NCBI GenBank assembly: GCA_902780365.1
Contig: CACZFE010000012.1
Coordinates: 16,018 to 25,665 of the forward strand
Direction: 5' to 3'
Length of the DNA stretch: 9,648 nt
From: an uncultured Spirochaetales bacterium
Lineage (GTDB): Bacteria > UBP6 > UBA1177
In this document: positions 1-6,168 of the stretch, piece by piece
Layout of the letters: the number at the start of each line of letters is the position of its first letter
How positions within the stretch are numbered: the first letter of the stretch is position 1
The notes under the pieces: model-generated
The model's input: only the letters and a program-made list of their open reading frames with translations
What the model was told of the DNA's origin: nothing
The model's database searches: none
Program-made: the position numbers and the translations under genes

Positions 1-2
1 AT

Positions 3-1172
3 TTTGAAAAAGATATTCGGCTTCTTCAGGGAATCTTTTTCTTTTTTCTGCGTGAAATATGTGAAGACGGCATTTCTTTTGCGGAAGAAGAACAAAAGAA
101 AGAAATTATCGGTTGGTTTGATGCGGCAGTGAAAGAAAATTCATGGTGTCTGCCTGAAAAACAGTGCGAAATCCTTAATAATATCAGCAAGAAACTGCAT
201 CTTGGAAAAACAAATCCGTTTATAGATATCAATTTTGCCAACTTTAAAAACAGTTGTTTTGAAGCAAATGAAAGCATCCTGCGTATTCTGGCGAATTTTA
301 CAAGCAAAAACAGAAAGCTGATTGAAGAGATTAATTTCATAAGGGAACAGCAGAAATCTATTTTCGAAATCCGTTTAGATAAGAAAAAATACTATTCGAA
401 AGAAGATGCCGATGCAGCTATAGAGCAGGCAAAATCCAACCTTAAAAAACTCAAAGCCCTTGATTTTGGCTTTCAGATTCATGATTTCAGGCAGGTTCCG
501 TTCGTAAACGATGATAAACATAAGAATTTTTTTACCAGAGAAATCTCATGCAAATTCTTTCAGGAATCGGTAATGGAATGGAAAAAAGGCAACCCTTGCT
601 TCGATAGCAAGAATTCAAAAATTTCCGATAGAAGAGAGGATCGTTTTACAAACTGCGGTGCTTTAAGACACAAGTTTATTTATCCTGAGCGGAATAAGAC
701 CACACATATCAGTGAAAATTTTGCAATCTATAATCTCTTTAAAAAAAACAATGACAACAAAAAATATCGTGGCCGTTTGATTTTATGGGCACTTTTTGAT
801 GCCAGGAAATATTTGACAGAGCAAAGCCACAATATCGGCAAACTTCTCAAAATATTGAATCTCTACTTTGTAAAAATCCTAACTCCGTTTGACCTGGCGT
901 TTGGCTCTGAAGAAGGATTGTGGTCGTTGGTTTTTAGAAAAGACGGCACAATCAATAAGAACATTTATGATAATTCAGATGAAATAGATCTGGAATCCGT
1001 ATTTACAGACGATGAGCTGGAACATTTCAAAAGATTCATGAACTTCCTCTACTGTTCCGAAAACGAGGTCGAAGATTTTTTTGAAAAATACTCTTTTGCG
1101 ATCCAGATCTACCTGATATATCTCACTTTCGAACTAGCAAAAAACGGACAAAACCGAAAAAAGCATCAATAA
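3..1172 (+). CDS. Unrecognised protein, 5'-truncated by the window edge
   Basis: I do not recognise this family. The frame is open from base 3 with no stop, so the gene starts left of the window. A GTG at 129 is only an internal Val codon: the residues before it (ending IIGWFDAA) read as ordinary protein and there is no Shine-Dalgarno site ahead of it. About 389 residues are visible. The protein looks soluble and mostly helical, rich in Lys, Asn, Phe and Glu. A Lys-rich helical stretch (around YYSKEDADAAIEQAKSNL) is followed by a more mixed middle and a hydrophobic helical C-terminal part (around RGRLILWALFDARKYL and IQIYLIYLTFELAKN). I see no signal peptide, catalytic motif or DNA-binding motif I would defend. 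It ends 155 bases before the CARF-like gene, and a promoter-like element lies in that gap, so it is probably a separate transcription unit. Its A+T-rich codon use resembles the next genes. Confidence 0.75.
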   Translation, partial: FEKDIRLLQGIFFFFLREICEDGISFAEEEQKKEIIGWFDAAVKENSWCLPEKQCEILNNISKKLHLGKTNPFIDINFANFKNSCFEANESILRILANFTSKNRKLIEEINFIREQQKSIFEIRLDKKKYYSKEDADAAIEQAKSNLKKLKALDFGFQIHDFRQVPFVNDDKHKNFFTREISCKFFQESVMEWKKGNPCFDSKNSKISDRREDRFTNCGALRHKFIYPERNKTTHISENFAIYNLFKKNNDNKKYRGRLILWALFDARKYLTEQSHNIGKLLKILNLYFVKILTPFDLAFGSEEGLWSLVFRKDGTINKNIYDNSDEIDLESVFTDDELEHFKRFMNFLYCSENEVEDFFEKYSFAIQIYLIYLTFELAKNGQNRKKHQ

Positions 1173-1215
1173 AATCAGCGCAATATGAATTTTTACAAAA
1201 AAAATGAAAAAATTT

Positions 1216-1258
1216 TATCAACTCGCAGATTTTTCGATGCTTATATATAGTGCAAGAG
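1216..1258 (+). promoter_or_regulatory. Shared promoter-like element, copy A (before the CARF/sigma-like unit)
   Basis: Copy A reads TATCAAC at 1216-1222, a 16-base spacer holding TTTTTC at 1230-1235, then GCTTATA at 1239-1245, followed by GTGCAAG near 1250-1256. The same order and the same 16-base spacing recur at 2840 and 5448. The element sits about 70 bases upstream of the ATG at 1328. A promoter with an upstream and a -10-like box is the simplest reading. An operator is an alternative. It does not fit a standard TTGACA-N17-TATAAT promoter well. Confidence 0.6.
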
Positions 1259-1327
1259 TTCTTTGCAACTTTTAAGATTTATGATTGAATTGAAATTATT
1301 AAGATTCTCTATTTTTGAGGTGAAAAG

Positions 1328-1951
1328 ATGAAAAAAATCGTATTTGCGACACTTCCTTTAAAAAACGACATGAAAAAACGTATTTACCCTGTTGACGGGA
1401 ACGCTTTGATCGAGGTCAATGAACCGATTTACTACGCGGTAAACAGCGCATTGGCCAACACTATGAAAGCTGACGATGAAATCAAAGTTTTCCTTCTCGA
1501 AACAAAAGGCGGCGAAAACGCTGGTGAGGAAAACGCTAAACTTTTCAAGGAAGAACTTGATCATTTCAACCAGAATATCGGCGCAAAAATAAGCTATGAG
1601 ACACTTTCGAACGCATTTGATCCTTCAAAAACTAATTTCCAGTTCATGTTCAAAGCACTGATTAAAGAGCTGGAGCATGGTGCAGAAATCTATGCAGATG
1701 TCACTTTCGGTCCGAAACCATTGGCATTTTTGCTTTTCACTGTTTTCCAGTTTGCCGAAAAATTCTTTGACTGTTCCATTGGAAACATCGTCTATTCCAA
1801 GGTGGAATTCAGAAAAGGCGAGATTATCCCAGGCTCGGAAATGATTTATGACATTACTCCTCTTTATTTGATGAACAGCTTTACCAACATGATCGAGACT
1901 TCAAGCAGTGACCACGCAATAAAGACAATTGAAGCATTGTTTGAGGAGTGA
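1328..1951 (+). CDS. Stand-alone CARF-like (TM1812/Csx-type) ligand-sensor protein
   Basis: This 207-residue protein has the layout of the CARF domains of the TM1812/TIGR02221 (Csx) families. It starts with a short hydrophobic strand (KKIVFATLP) and has a second strand at 51-58 (EIKVFLLE). Near 117-137, AEIYADVTFGPKPLAF takes the place of the usual D-[IV]-T-H-[GS]-F-R segment. Strand IGNIVYSKVEF at 151-161 matches the 'vYYGa.E' strand, and YDITPLYLMNSF at 174-185 matches the terminal 'DLTPL..L' motif. CARF domains bind cyclic oligoadenylates or related nucleotides. Here the His/Arg of the central motif are replaced by Phe/Lys, so the ligand is open. No HEPN, nuclease or HTH part is fused, so it probably acts on a partner. 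The start has a good site, GAGG at 1317-1320, seven bases before the ATG. The stop lies two bases before the next ATG, which suggests translational coupling to the sigma-like gene. No cas genes or repeats are visible. The assignment rests on motif memory only. Confidence 0.6.
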   Translation: MKKIVFATLPLKNDMKKRIYPVDGNALIEVNEPIYYAVNSALANTMKADDEIKVFLLETKGGENAGEENAKLFKEELDHFNQNIGAKISYETLSNAFDPSKTNFQFMFKALIKELEHGAEIYADVTFGPKPLAFLLFTVFQFAEKFFDCSIGNIVYSKVEFRKGEIIPGSEMIYDITPLYLMNSFTNMIETSSSDHAIKTIEALFEE

Positions 1952-1953
1952 TC

Positions 1954-2832
1954 ATGGAAGAAATCTTCAATAAAATCGATGCTCTCTATGCGGAATACGC
2001 AAAATTTTCAGTAGCCGGAAATACTGGAAATGCTATAAAAAGCATAGAAGAAAAAATCATTATAGAAGTATGGAAATCCCAAAAAAAATACAAAGAATTC
2101 CCTGTAGAAGTTGTTGAAAAGGTCAGATATGCTCTTCTTAAATATTTCCATGATTCAGATGACTTTGAAGAAGAAATTTCTTTTAGCCAGTATCTTTTTG
2201 GTTTACTGAAAAAATCAATAAACACCAGCAGAGAAAAAGATGATTTTGCAGACAAAAACGCCGGAAATACAATTACAGACTACCTTGTGGAGCAGATTAA
2301 CAAGTTCAAAAAGGTCCAGAAAAAATATCCGGATCTTGATGAAGAATCCCTTGTTAAAAAGGCTACACAAGAGCTTAAAATCAAAGAATCAAAAATTCGG
2401 ATTATTCTTAAGATTATAAGGGCTTCTACTTCCGGAACCGAAACAACAAACGAAGACGGCGAGGTCTTTTTAAATCCTGACATTCAGGAGAATAGCGACA
2501 GAAATCCTCTGGAGAACTGGCTTATAGATAAAGAAAAACATGAAATCATTCTTCCTGAATTTCAGAAAGAATGGGAAAAAATTAAGCCTAATGCAATGCT
2601 TTCGGAACTACTTACGGTTACAGTCCTGGAATGCGGTTTCTGTCTTGAGGATTTGGAGTCCTGTTCATTCATTAACAAAGAAATCCGTGATGCCTATTTC
2701 GCTGAAAATTCTGAGCGAAAACTTCCACAAAATCAGGAAATTGCAGAAAAATACGGCTTTACAAAATCTGCGGCAACTCAAGCACGCAAAAGATTTTTGG
2801 AAAAAGTGAAAGATTCTCTGAAAAATTTTTAA
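1954..2832 (+). CDS. Divergent sigma-70-like transcription factor
   Basis: This 292-residue protein has a sigma-70-like order of segments. Residues about 60-92 (ALLKYFHDSDDF, SFSQYLFGLLKKSIN) resemble region 2. Residues about 112-185 resemble region 3: a Lys-rich helix, an 'ESLVKKATQELKIKESKIRIIL' style helix pair (described at 131-152), then a Ser/Thr-rich stretch, DGE and a terminal NPLE. Residues 261-291 (QEIAEKYGFTKSAATQARKR and following) form a helix-turn-helix like region 4. The roughly 70 residues between NPLE and the HTH are longer than usual, and region 2 is weak, so it could also be an anti-activator or other HTH protein built from sigma parts. I chose the ATG at 1954 because GAGGAG at 1943-1948 is spaced five bases from it; the in-frame GTG at 1948 overlaps that site. 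It is coupled to the CARF-like gene, so ligand-controlled transcription is a reasonable inference. The shared promoter elements nearby are candidate targets. Confidence 0.55.
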   Translation: MEEIFNKIDALYAEYAKFSVAGNTGNAIKSIEEKIIIEVWKSQKKYKEFPVEVVEKVRYALLKYFHDSDDFEEEISFSQYLFGLLKKSINTSREKDDFADKNAGNTITDYLVEQINKFKKVQKKYPDLDEESLVKKATQELKIKESKIRIILKIIRASTSGTETTNEDGEVFLNPDIQENSDRNPLENWLIDKEKHEIILPEFQKEWEKIKPNAMLSELLTVTVLECGFCLEDLESCSFINKEIRDAYFAENSERKLPQNQEIAEKYGFTKSAATQARKRFLEKVKDSLKNF

Positions 2833-2839
2833 AAAAATC

Positions 2840-2886
2840 TGTCAACTTCCCCCTTTTTCACCGCTTATATATTTTTGTGTAAGGCA
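2840..2886 (+). promoter_or_regulatory. Shared promoter-like element, copy B (before the coiled-coil/J-domain unit)
   Basis: Copy B reads TGTCAAC at 2840-2846, then a 16-base spacer with TTTTTC at 2854-2859 and CACC, then GCTTATA at 2863-2869, with GTGTAAGG shortly downstream. It starts eight bases after the stop of the sigma-like gene and ends about 45 bases before the ATG at 2915. Copies B and C agree at nearly every position from TGTCAACTT to GCTTATA except the five-base centre of the spacer. A promoter recognised by the neighbouring sigma-like protein is an inference. Confidence 0.65.
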
Positions 2887-2914
2887 GATTGCTTTAGGTT
2901 GAGGAGGAAGAGTG

Positions 2915-3577
2915 ATGCATCTTGATTTTTGGAACAATAAAAAACGTGCAGAAAAAAAAGCGCAGGAGGAAGCCAACCGGGAAAGGGAACAGACAAAACG
3001 CCTGAAAAAAGCGGAACGCAATCTAAGCAAATCTTCTGCTATAAATACCAAATCTCTTTGCGTTTTGACTCAAACCATTGAAAACGGCAGGGATTTACAG
3101 GAAAAAATCGCACTCTTTAACGCGCAAGTTGAGGATTTTCAGAAAAAAGTCGATGAAAACCAGCGTCTTCAGCAACAACTTCAGAAAGAGCAGTCGCGTT
3201 TGAGCGAATGGGAAGAAAATTTAAAAAACCGTGCTGAAGAAATAAGAAAAGAAGAGATGTCGATCCATATCCGTAGTGAAAGCGTAAAAAAAGATGAACA
3301 GCGCGTAGCAAAAAAAGATACTGATCTGGAACAAGAGCGTCAGAATATCAAAGATGAGCGCGTTTCCATGAAAGAACGTGTCGAAAAAGCTGAAAAAGCC
3401 GAGAAAAAAAGCGTTGAAAGTAAAGAAAAATATGAAGCAAAATTCAAAGACGCGGAAGAACAGAAAAAAGAATATGAGGATAAATTAAAAGACCTGGATT
3501 ACCGCGAATCAAAATGCTCGGAACTTGAAAACGATATAAAAAAAACGACTTGCATCTGTGGAGGAAAAAGAACATAG
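2915..3577 (+). CDS. Long coiled-coil protein: N-terminal half of a frameshifted coiled-coil/J-domain protein
   Basis: The ATG at 2915 has an excellent site, GAGGAGG at 2901-2907, seven bases upstream; the GTG at 2912 is also in frame but worse placed. The 220 residues are almost all charged heptad-type coiled coil (Glu, Lys, Gln, Arg), from KKRAEKKAQEEANRE near residue 10 to SELENDIKK near 210, with no signal peptide or membrane segment. After NDIKK the frame leaves coiled-coil composition abruptly (TTCICGGKRT) and stops at 3575-3577. The other forward frame, open from 3540, continues the coiled coil without a break (KKRLASVEEKEHS). The junction is a run of eight A at 3538-3545; one A fewer joins the halves into one protein of 510 residues. 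I therefore read this as the first half of a single gene. Whether the break is a sequencing error, true decay or slippage-type recoding cannot be decided here. Its likely role is a scaffold holding the C-terminal J-domain. Confidence 0.7.
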   Translation: MHLDFWNNKKRAEKKAQEEANREREQTKRLKKAERNLSKSSAINTKSLCVLTQTIENGRDLQEKIALFNAQVEDFQKKVDENQRLQQQLQKEQSRLSEWEENLKNRAEEIRKEEMSIHIRSESVKKDEQRVAKKDTDLEQERQNIKDERVSMKERVEKAEKAEKKSVESKEKYEAKFKDAEEQKKEYEDKLKDLDYRESKCSELENDIKKTTCICGGKRT

Positions 3578-4445
3578 TTTTTCCGCTAAAGAAGAAGAAA
3601 TGAGAAAAAGTTTCGAGGCTGAAAAATCCCGTTGGGAGACAGACCGTGCTGAAATCGAGAGCAAGCTGAACGAAAAAATAAGAGAATATGACCGCAAACT
3701 CGAAGATATGGAAGCCGTCAGAGAAACGATAGAAAACATCAATTTTGACGACAGTGAGGACGGACGAAAAGCTAAAATTGTTGTAAAAGAAACTATTCGC
3801 GTCGGCATGAAAGCTCTCGAAGACACTCTCCAAAAATTCAAAGAACTGGATGAAAAATATGCAAGCGGAACATTTAAAGGGTTCTCTGTTCCCATTGACG
3901 AAATCAGCATAGTAAACGAAGAACTGAAAAAGCAGTATGCAGAAATCAAGGAACACGCCGAAGGAACAGGACTCGATTTCAGTATATGGCTCGGAAAAAT
4001 CGAAAACTGCATTCTTGATACCGACAAGCATTTCAAGTCATTCTTTTTCGCGGAATGTTACAGAAGCGCAGTCGAAGGTTTAAGCTATTGCAAAGGTTAT
4101 GCCGACATTATCGAGATCCTTAATGAATATGCAGGAACCTCCGAAACAGAGGAAGAAACCTCAAGCGAAGAATCCGATGACTGGTTCGATTATTACGAAT
4201 TTTTGTTCCGTGAAGACTATGATGATTCTGAAGATTACACACAGTTCGATGAAAAGACCATCAAAAAGCAGTATCATAAAATGGCAAAAAAATATCATCC
4301 TGATACTGCTCCGGACGAAGAGAAGAATGAATGTTCGGAAATAATAAAACTGCTGAATAAAATATGGGAGATTCTGTCTGACCCTGACAAAAGGGCTGAA
4401 TATGACAGTAATTACCTTGAAAAACGAAGTTCTAAAAAACACTAA
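3558..4445 (+). CDS. J-domain (DnaJ-like) protein: C-terminal half of the frameshifted coiled-coil protein
   Basis: The C-terminal part is a J-domain at about residues 220-290 counted from the GTG at 3558. It has the helix KKQYHKMAKKYHPD, with the diagnostic His-Pro-Asp at 247-249, then a helix ending LLNKIWEILSDPDKRAEYD. J-domains stimulate the ATPase of Hsp70 (DnaK), so recruitment of DnaK is expected. Before it lie coiled coil (1-55), a helical middle domain (about 65-190) and an acidic Glu/Ser-rich linker (190-220). No G/F region or zinc-finger is present, so it is not a canonical DnaJ. The GTG has no Shine-Dalgarno site, and the nearest ATG, 3600, has none at a useful distance. This argues that translation comes from the upstream half through the A8 frameshift. 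The frame is open from 3540. The VWA gene follows after 14 bases with its own site AGGAGAG, so the two are probably cotranscribed from element B. Confidence 0.75.
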   Translation: MEEKEHSFSAKEEEMRKSFEAEKSRWETDRAEIESKLNEKIREYDRKLEDMEAVRETIENINFDDSEDGRKAKIVVKETIRVGMKALEDTLQKFKELDEKYASGTFKGFSVPIDEISIVNEELKKQYAEIKEHAEGTGLDFSIWLGKIENCILDTDKHFKSFFFAECYRSAVEGLSYCKGYADIIEILNEYAGTSETEEETSSEESDDWFDYYEFLFREDYDDSEDYTQFDEKTIKKQYHKMAKKYHPDTAPDEEKNECSEIIKLLNKIWEILSDPDKRAEYDSNYLEKRSSKKH

Positions 4446-4459
4446 AAGGAGAGTGAACG

Positions 4460-5440
4460 ATGACAACGACCGATCCGAAAACTGAAAACAAATTAAATCT
4501 GCCGGCTTTAAAGAAATCCTCGGGCGGACTCGAAAAAAAGAGCGAAAGCAGAACATTAAAATCTTTCGACCTTAATTCTGTGAAAAAACAGGACAAAGTT
4601 GCCGAGATTCTTAAAAAAGATTCAATCAAGCAGCAGGTTCATAAGGATTTGCAGGCTCATAAAGGTCTTGATTTGATTCTGATGGGTGATTTAACAGGTT
4701 CAATGAGTGCATATCACGCGATTTTGAAATCAAAATTCAAAGAAATCTGTTCGACATTGTTCCAGATTATCCCAAATCTGCGTATCGGCATTATATTCTA
4801 TCTTGATCACGGCAGCGGAGATCCGTATATCACAAAAGTCCAGCCGCTCACTGTAAATATAGAACAATTACAGGGGTTTATTTCTGGAACACCTGACGGA
4901 TCCGGCGGTGATGCTGACGAAGCTGTGGAAGACGCTCTTTATGACACATTAAACATGAACTGGAACGCAATAAACACCCGTTCCGTCGTTTTATTCGGAG
5001 ATGCAAGACCGCATGAGCGCGGACTTTGTCCATATCAACACGATTATTTTGAAATAACCAAATCCTTATTTGAAAAGCAAGTCACCATAAATACCGTATA
5101 TTGCTCATCCCGAGTTGATTACCGTTCTCTGGCCTCCATGCACGAAATCAATATCGGTGATTTCAGTCACAGAGTTTCCCGTCTTGATCACCCTGAATTT
5201 TTCTCGTGGATAGCCAACGTCACCGGCGGCGTCGCCATCGGTGCAGAACAAATCAATGATATTATTGATATTATAAAGGCTATGGCGGCAAAAGACGCGG
5301 ACAAAATGGAAGAACTTGAAAAAGAGGAACTGAAATTCTCAAGCCGTCCCATTCCGGCTCTCAAACACATCAAAGAACGCGCAAAACAACTCGAAGAACA
5401 GAAGAAAATGCTGAAAATCAATTATCGAAAAGATTTTTAA
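4460..5440 (+). CDS. VWA-domain protein with a MIDAS metal site
   Basis: This 326-residue cytoplasmic protein has a Lys-rich N-terminal tail (1-65) and a von Willebrand A domain at about 68-270. The metal-ion-dependent adhesion site is visible: DLTGSMS at 77-83 (the DxSxS-type motif, with Thr first), the TPDGSGGDADEAVEDAL segment at 144-160 giving the conserved Thr and GGDxxEA turn, and LFGD at 178-181. The rest is a charged helical tail rich in Glu and Lys. Such proteins bind a partner through a divalent metal. Families of this type act with MoxR AAA+ ATPases, as in RavA-ViaA, and a MoxR-like gene lies about 2.3 kb downstream. The start is firm: ATG at 4460 with AGGAGAG at 4447-4453. The DLTGSM form recalls VWA domains of stress or conflict systems, but I cannot place it in a named subfamily. 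The frame is intact, unlike its neighbours on both sides. Confidence 0.85.
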   Translation: MTTTDPKTENKLNLPALKKSSGGLEKKSESRTLKSFDLNSVKKQDKVAEILKKDSIKQQVHKDLQAHKGLDLILMGDLTGSMSAYHAILKSKFKEICSTLFQIIPNLRIGIIFYLDHGSGDPYITKVQPLTVNIEQLQGFISGTPDGSGGDADEAVEDALYDTLNMNWNAINTRSVVLFGDARPHERGLCPYQHDYFEITKSLFEKQVTINTVYCSSRVDYRSLASMHEINIGDFSHRVSRLDHPEFFSWIANVTGGVAIGAEQINDIIDIIKAMAAKDADKMEELEKEELKFSSRPIPALKHIKERAKQLEEQKKMLKINYRKDF

Positions 5441-5447
5441 AATCTCC

Positions 5448-5484
5448 TGTCAACTTTTCTGTTTTTCACCGCTTATACTTCGTG
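5448..5484 (+). promoter_or_regulatory. Shared promoter-like element, copy C (before the Cys/His-rich gene)
   Basis: Copy C reads TGTCAAC at 5448-5454, a 16-base spacer with TTTTTC at 5462-5467 and CACC, then GCTTATA at 5471-5477, with CGTGTAGG just downstream. It begins eight bases after the VWA stop, as copy B does after the sigma-like gene, and lies about 44 bases before the ATG at 5521. Overlapping the VWA stop is a small perfect inverted repeat, AGATTTT-T-AAAATCT at 5431-5445, which is A+T only and too weak to call a terminator. Confidence 0.65.
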
Positions 5485-5520
5485 TAGGACGTTTGATTGA
5501 CAACAAAACACGGAGGCAAC

Positions 5521-5814
5521 ATGAAAGACGAGTTCGAAAGATAAATCAGATGTGAAAGCGAAGGAAAAATCTGCTACACGGAAAGAGAGGCTAACAAGGC
5601 TCTCAAAAGTGCCAGACATCACGGTATCAGAGCAAAAAAGACCCCAAAAAGAAAATATTTCTGCAAAGAGTGCGGGTGTTTCCATTTGACAAGCCAGAAA
5701 TCAGAGAAAGAGAGCTGCTCAAAGCGCAATTACGATTTGAAGCGGAGCAAAATTATCGCTTTCGAATTCAAAAAACTCTGGCGCGAAGAATATTCTCTTT
5801 TACTGTCAGCCTAA
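5521..5814 (+). pseudogene. Small Cys/His-rich (zinc-finger-like) gene with an in-frame TAA at codon 8
   Basis: An ATG at 5521 sits seven bases after a strong GGAGG (5512-5516), but after seven codons (MKDEFER) there is a TAA at 5542-5544. The same frame then stays open to the TAA at 5812-5814 and encodes about 89 coherent residues: a Cys pair (RCESEGKICYTEREANKAL), a basic stretch, and YFCKECGCFHLTSQ. The pattern C-x5-C-Y-T-x3-A...Y-x-C-x2-C-x-C-x-H-L-T-S resembles small zinc-binding proteins of phages and many bacteria (the '..GWHLTS' type). Its function is unknown to me; nucleic-acid binding is only a guess. There is no ATG, GTG or TTG with a site just after the TAA that would rescue a shorter product. 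It could be a nonsense-mutated gene, a sequencing error, or readthrough. The lipoprotein gene follows after 21 bases, so both probably share element C. Confidence 0.6.
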
Positions 5815-5835
5815 ACAGAGGGAGGCATTAGAATC

Positions 5836-6168
5836 ATGACAAAAACATCCGGACTTTACTATTTGTTTATTATTTTTTCGGTTTCTTTTGCGTTTACATG
5901 CTGTTCGGCTGAAAACGGGCAGAAAAGCACGGAAAACGCGGAAAACGAACAAATTGCCGTGGAAACTGCTGAAACAGAAGCTGTTAAAACCTGCAGCATT
6001 GAAGAAAAAAACGATGATGAAAACAAAGCCAAACCGGCGGTTTCCCTCAACCTTATGTGGTCTGAACCTTCGCCGGACCGATGTATTACGGCTATATTCA
6101 GGATTACTGCAAAGAGCTTCGGGAAGGCGGATTTTCGGACTGGCGTCCTGCTACTCCGGCTGAAATAA
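5836..6168 (+). CDS. N-terminal part of a frameshifted DUF1566 lipoprotein (signal peptide and linker)
   Basis: The start is clear: ATG at 5836 with GGAGG at 5821-5825. Residues 1-22 form a signal peptide with a hydrophobic core (YYLFIIFSVSFAF) and a lipobox-like AFTC at 19-22, so Cys22 is a plausible lipidated residue. Thr before Cys is slightly unusual, and Cys23 or a plain signal peptidase I site is possible. An acidic, low-complexity linker (24-70) follows, then VSLNLMWSEPSPD, which is the start of a DUF1566/Lcl domain. After that the frame runs into RCITAIFRIT..., not domain-like, and stops at 6166-6168. The domain continues in the frame open from 6066 (...PMYYGYIQDYC). The join needs one extra base between about 6064 and 6081. 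There is no homopolymer there, so simple run-length error is less likely than at the upstream A8 site. The intact protein would be about 617 residues, anchored in a membrane facing the periplasm or outside. Confidence 0.7.
   Translation: MTKTSGLYYLFIIFSVSFAFTCCSAENGQKSTENAENEQIAVETAETEAVKTCSIEEKNDDENKAKPAVSLNLMWSEPSPDRCITAIFRITAKSFGKADFRTGVLLLRLK

Noticed and set aside
690..710. R-N-K-T-T-H in the first gene as a HEPN-type RNase motif (Rx4H)
   Set aside because: The motif is too short to be meaningful alone, and the surrounding sequence does not show the helical pattern expected of a HEPN domain.
1173..1327. RNA gene or terminator hairpin between the first gene and the CARF-like gene
   Set aside because: The stretch is A+T-rich with no stem worth reporting; only the promoter-like copy A and the ribosome site stand out.
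3558..3602. GTG 3558 or ATG 3600 as an independent start for the J-domain protein
   Set aside because: Neither has a Shine-Dalgarno site at a useful distance, and the coiled coil continues smoothly upstream of both in the same frame to 3540.
3444..4031. Long open frame on the minus strand antisense to the coiled-coil/J-domain gene
   Set aside because: Its Phe/Ser-rich translation is what a Lys/Glu-rich coiled coil gives in antisense; it has no start signals and the plus strand has clear domains.
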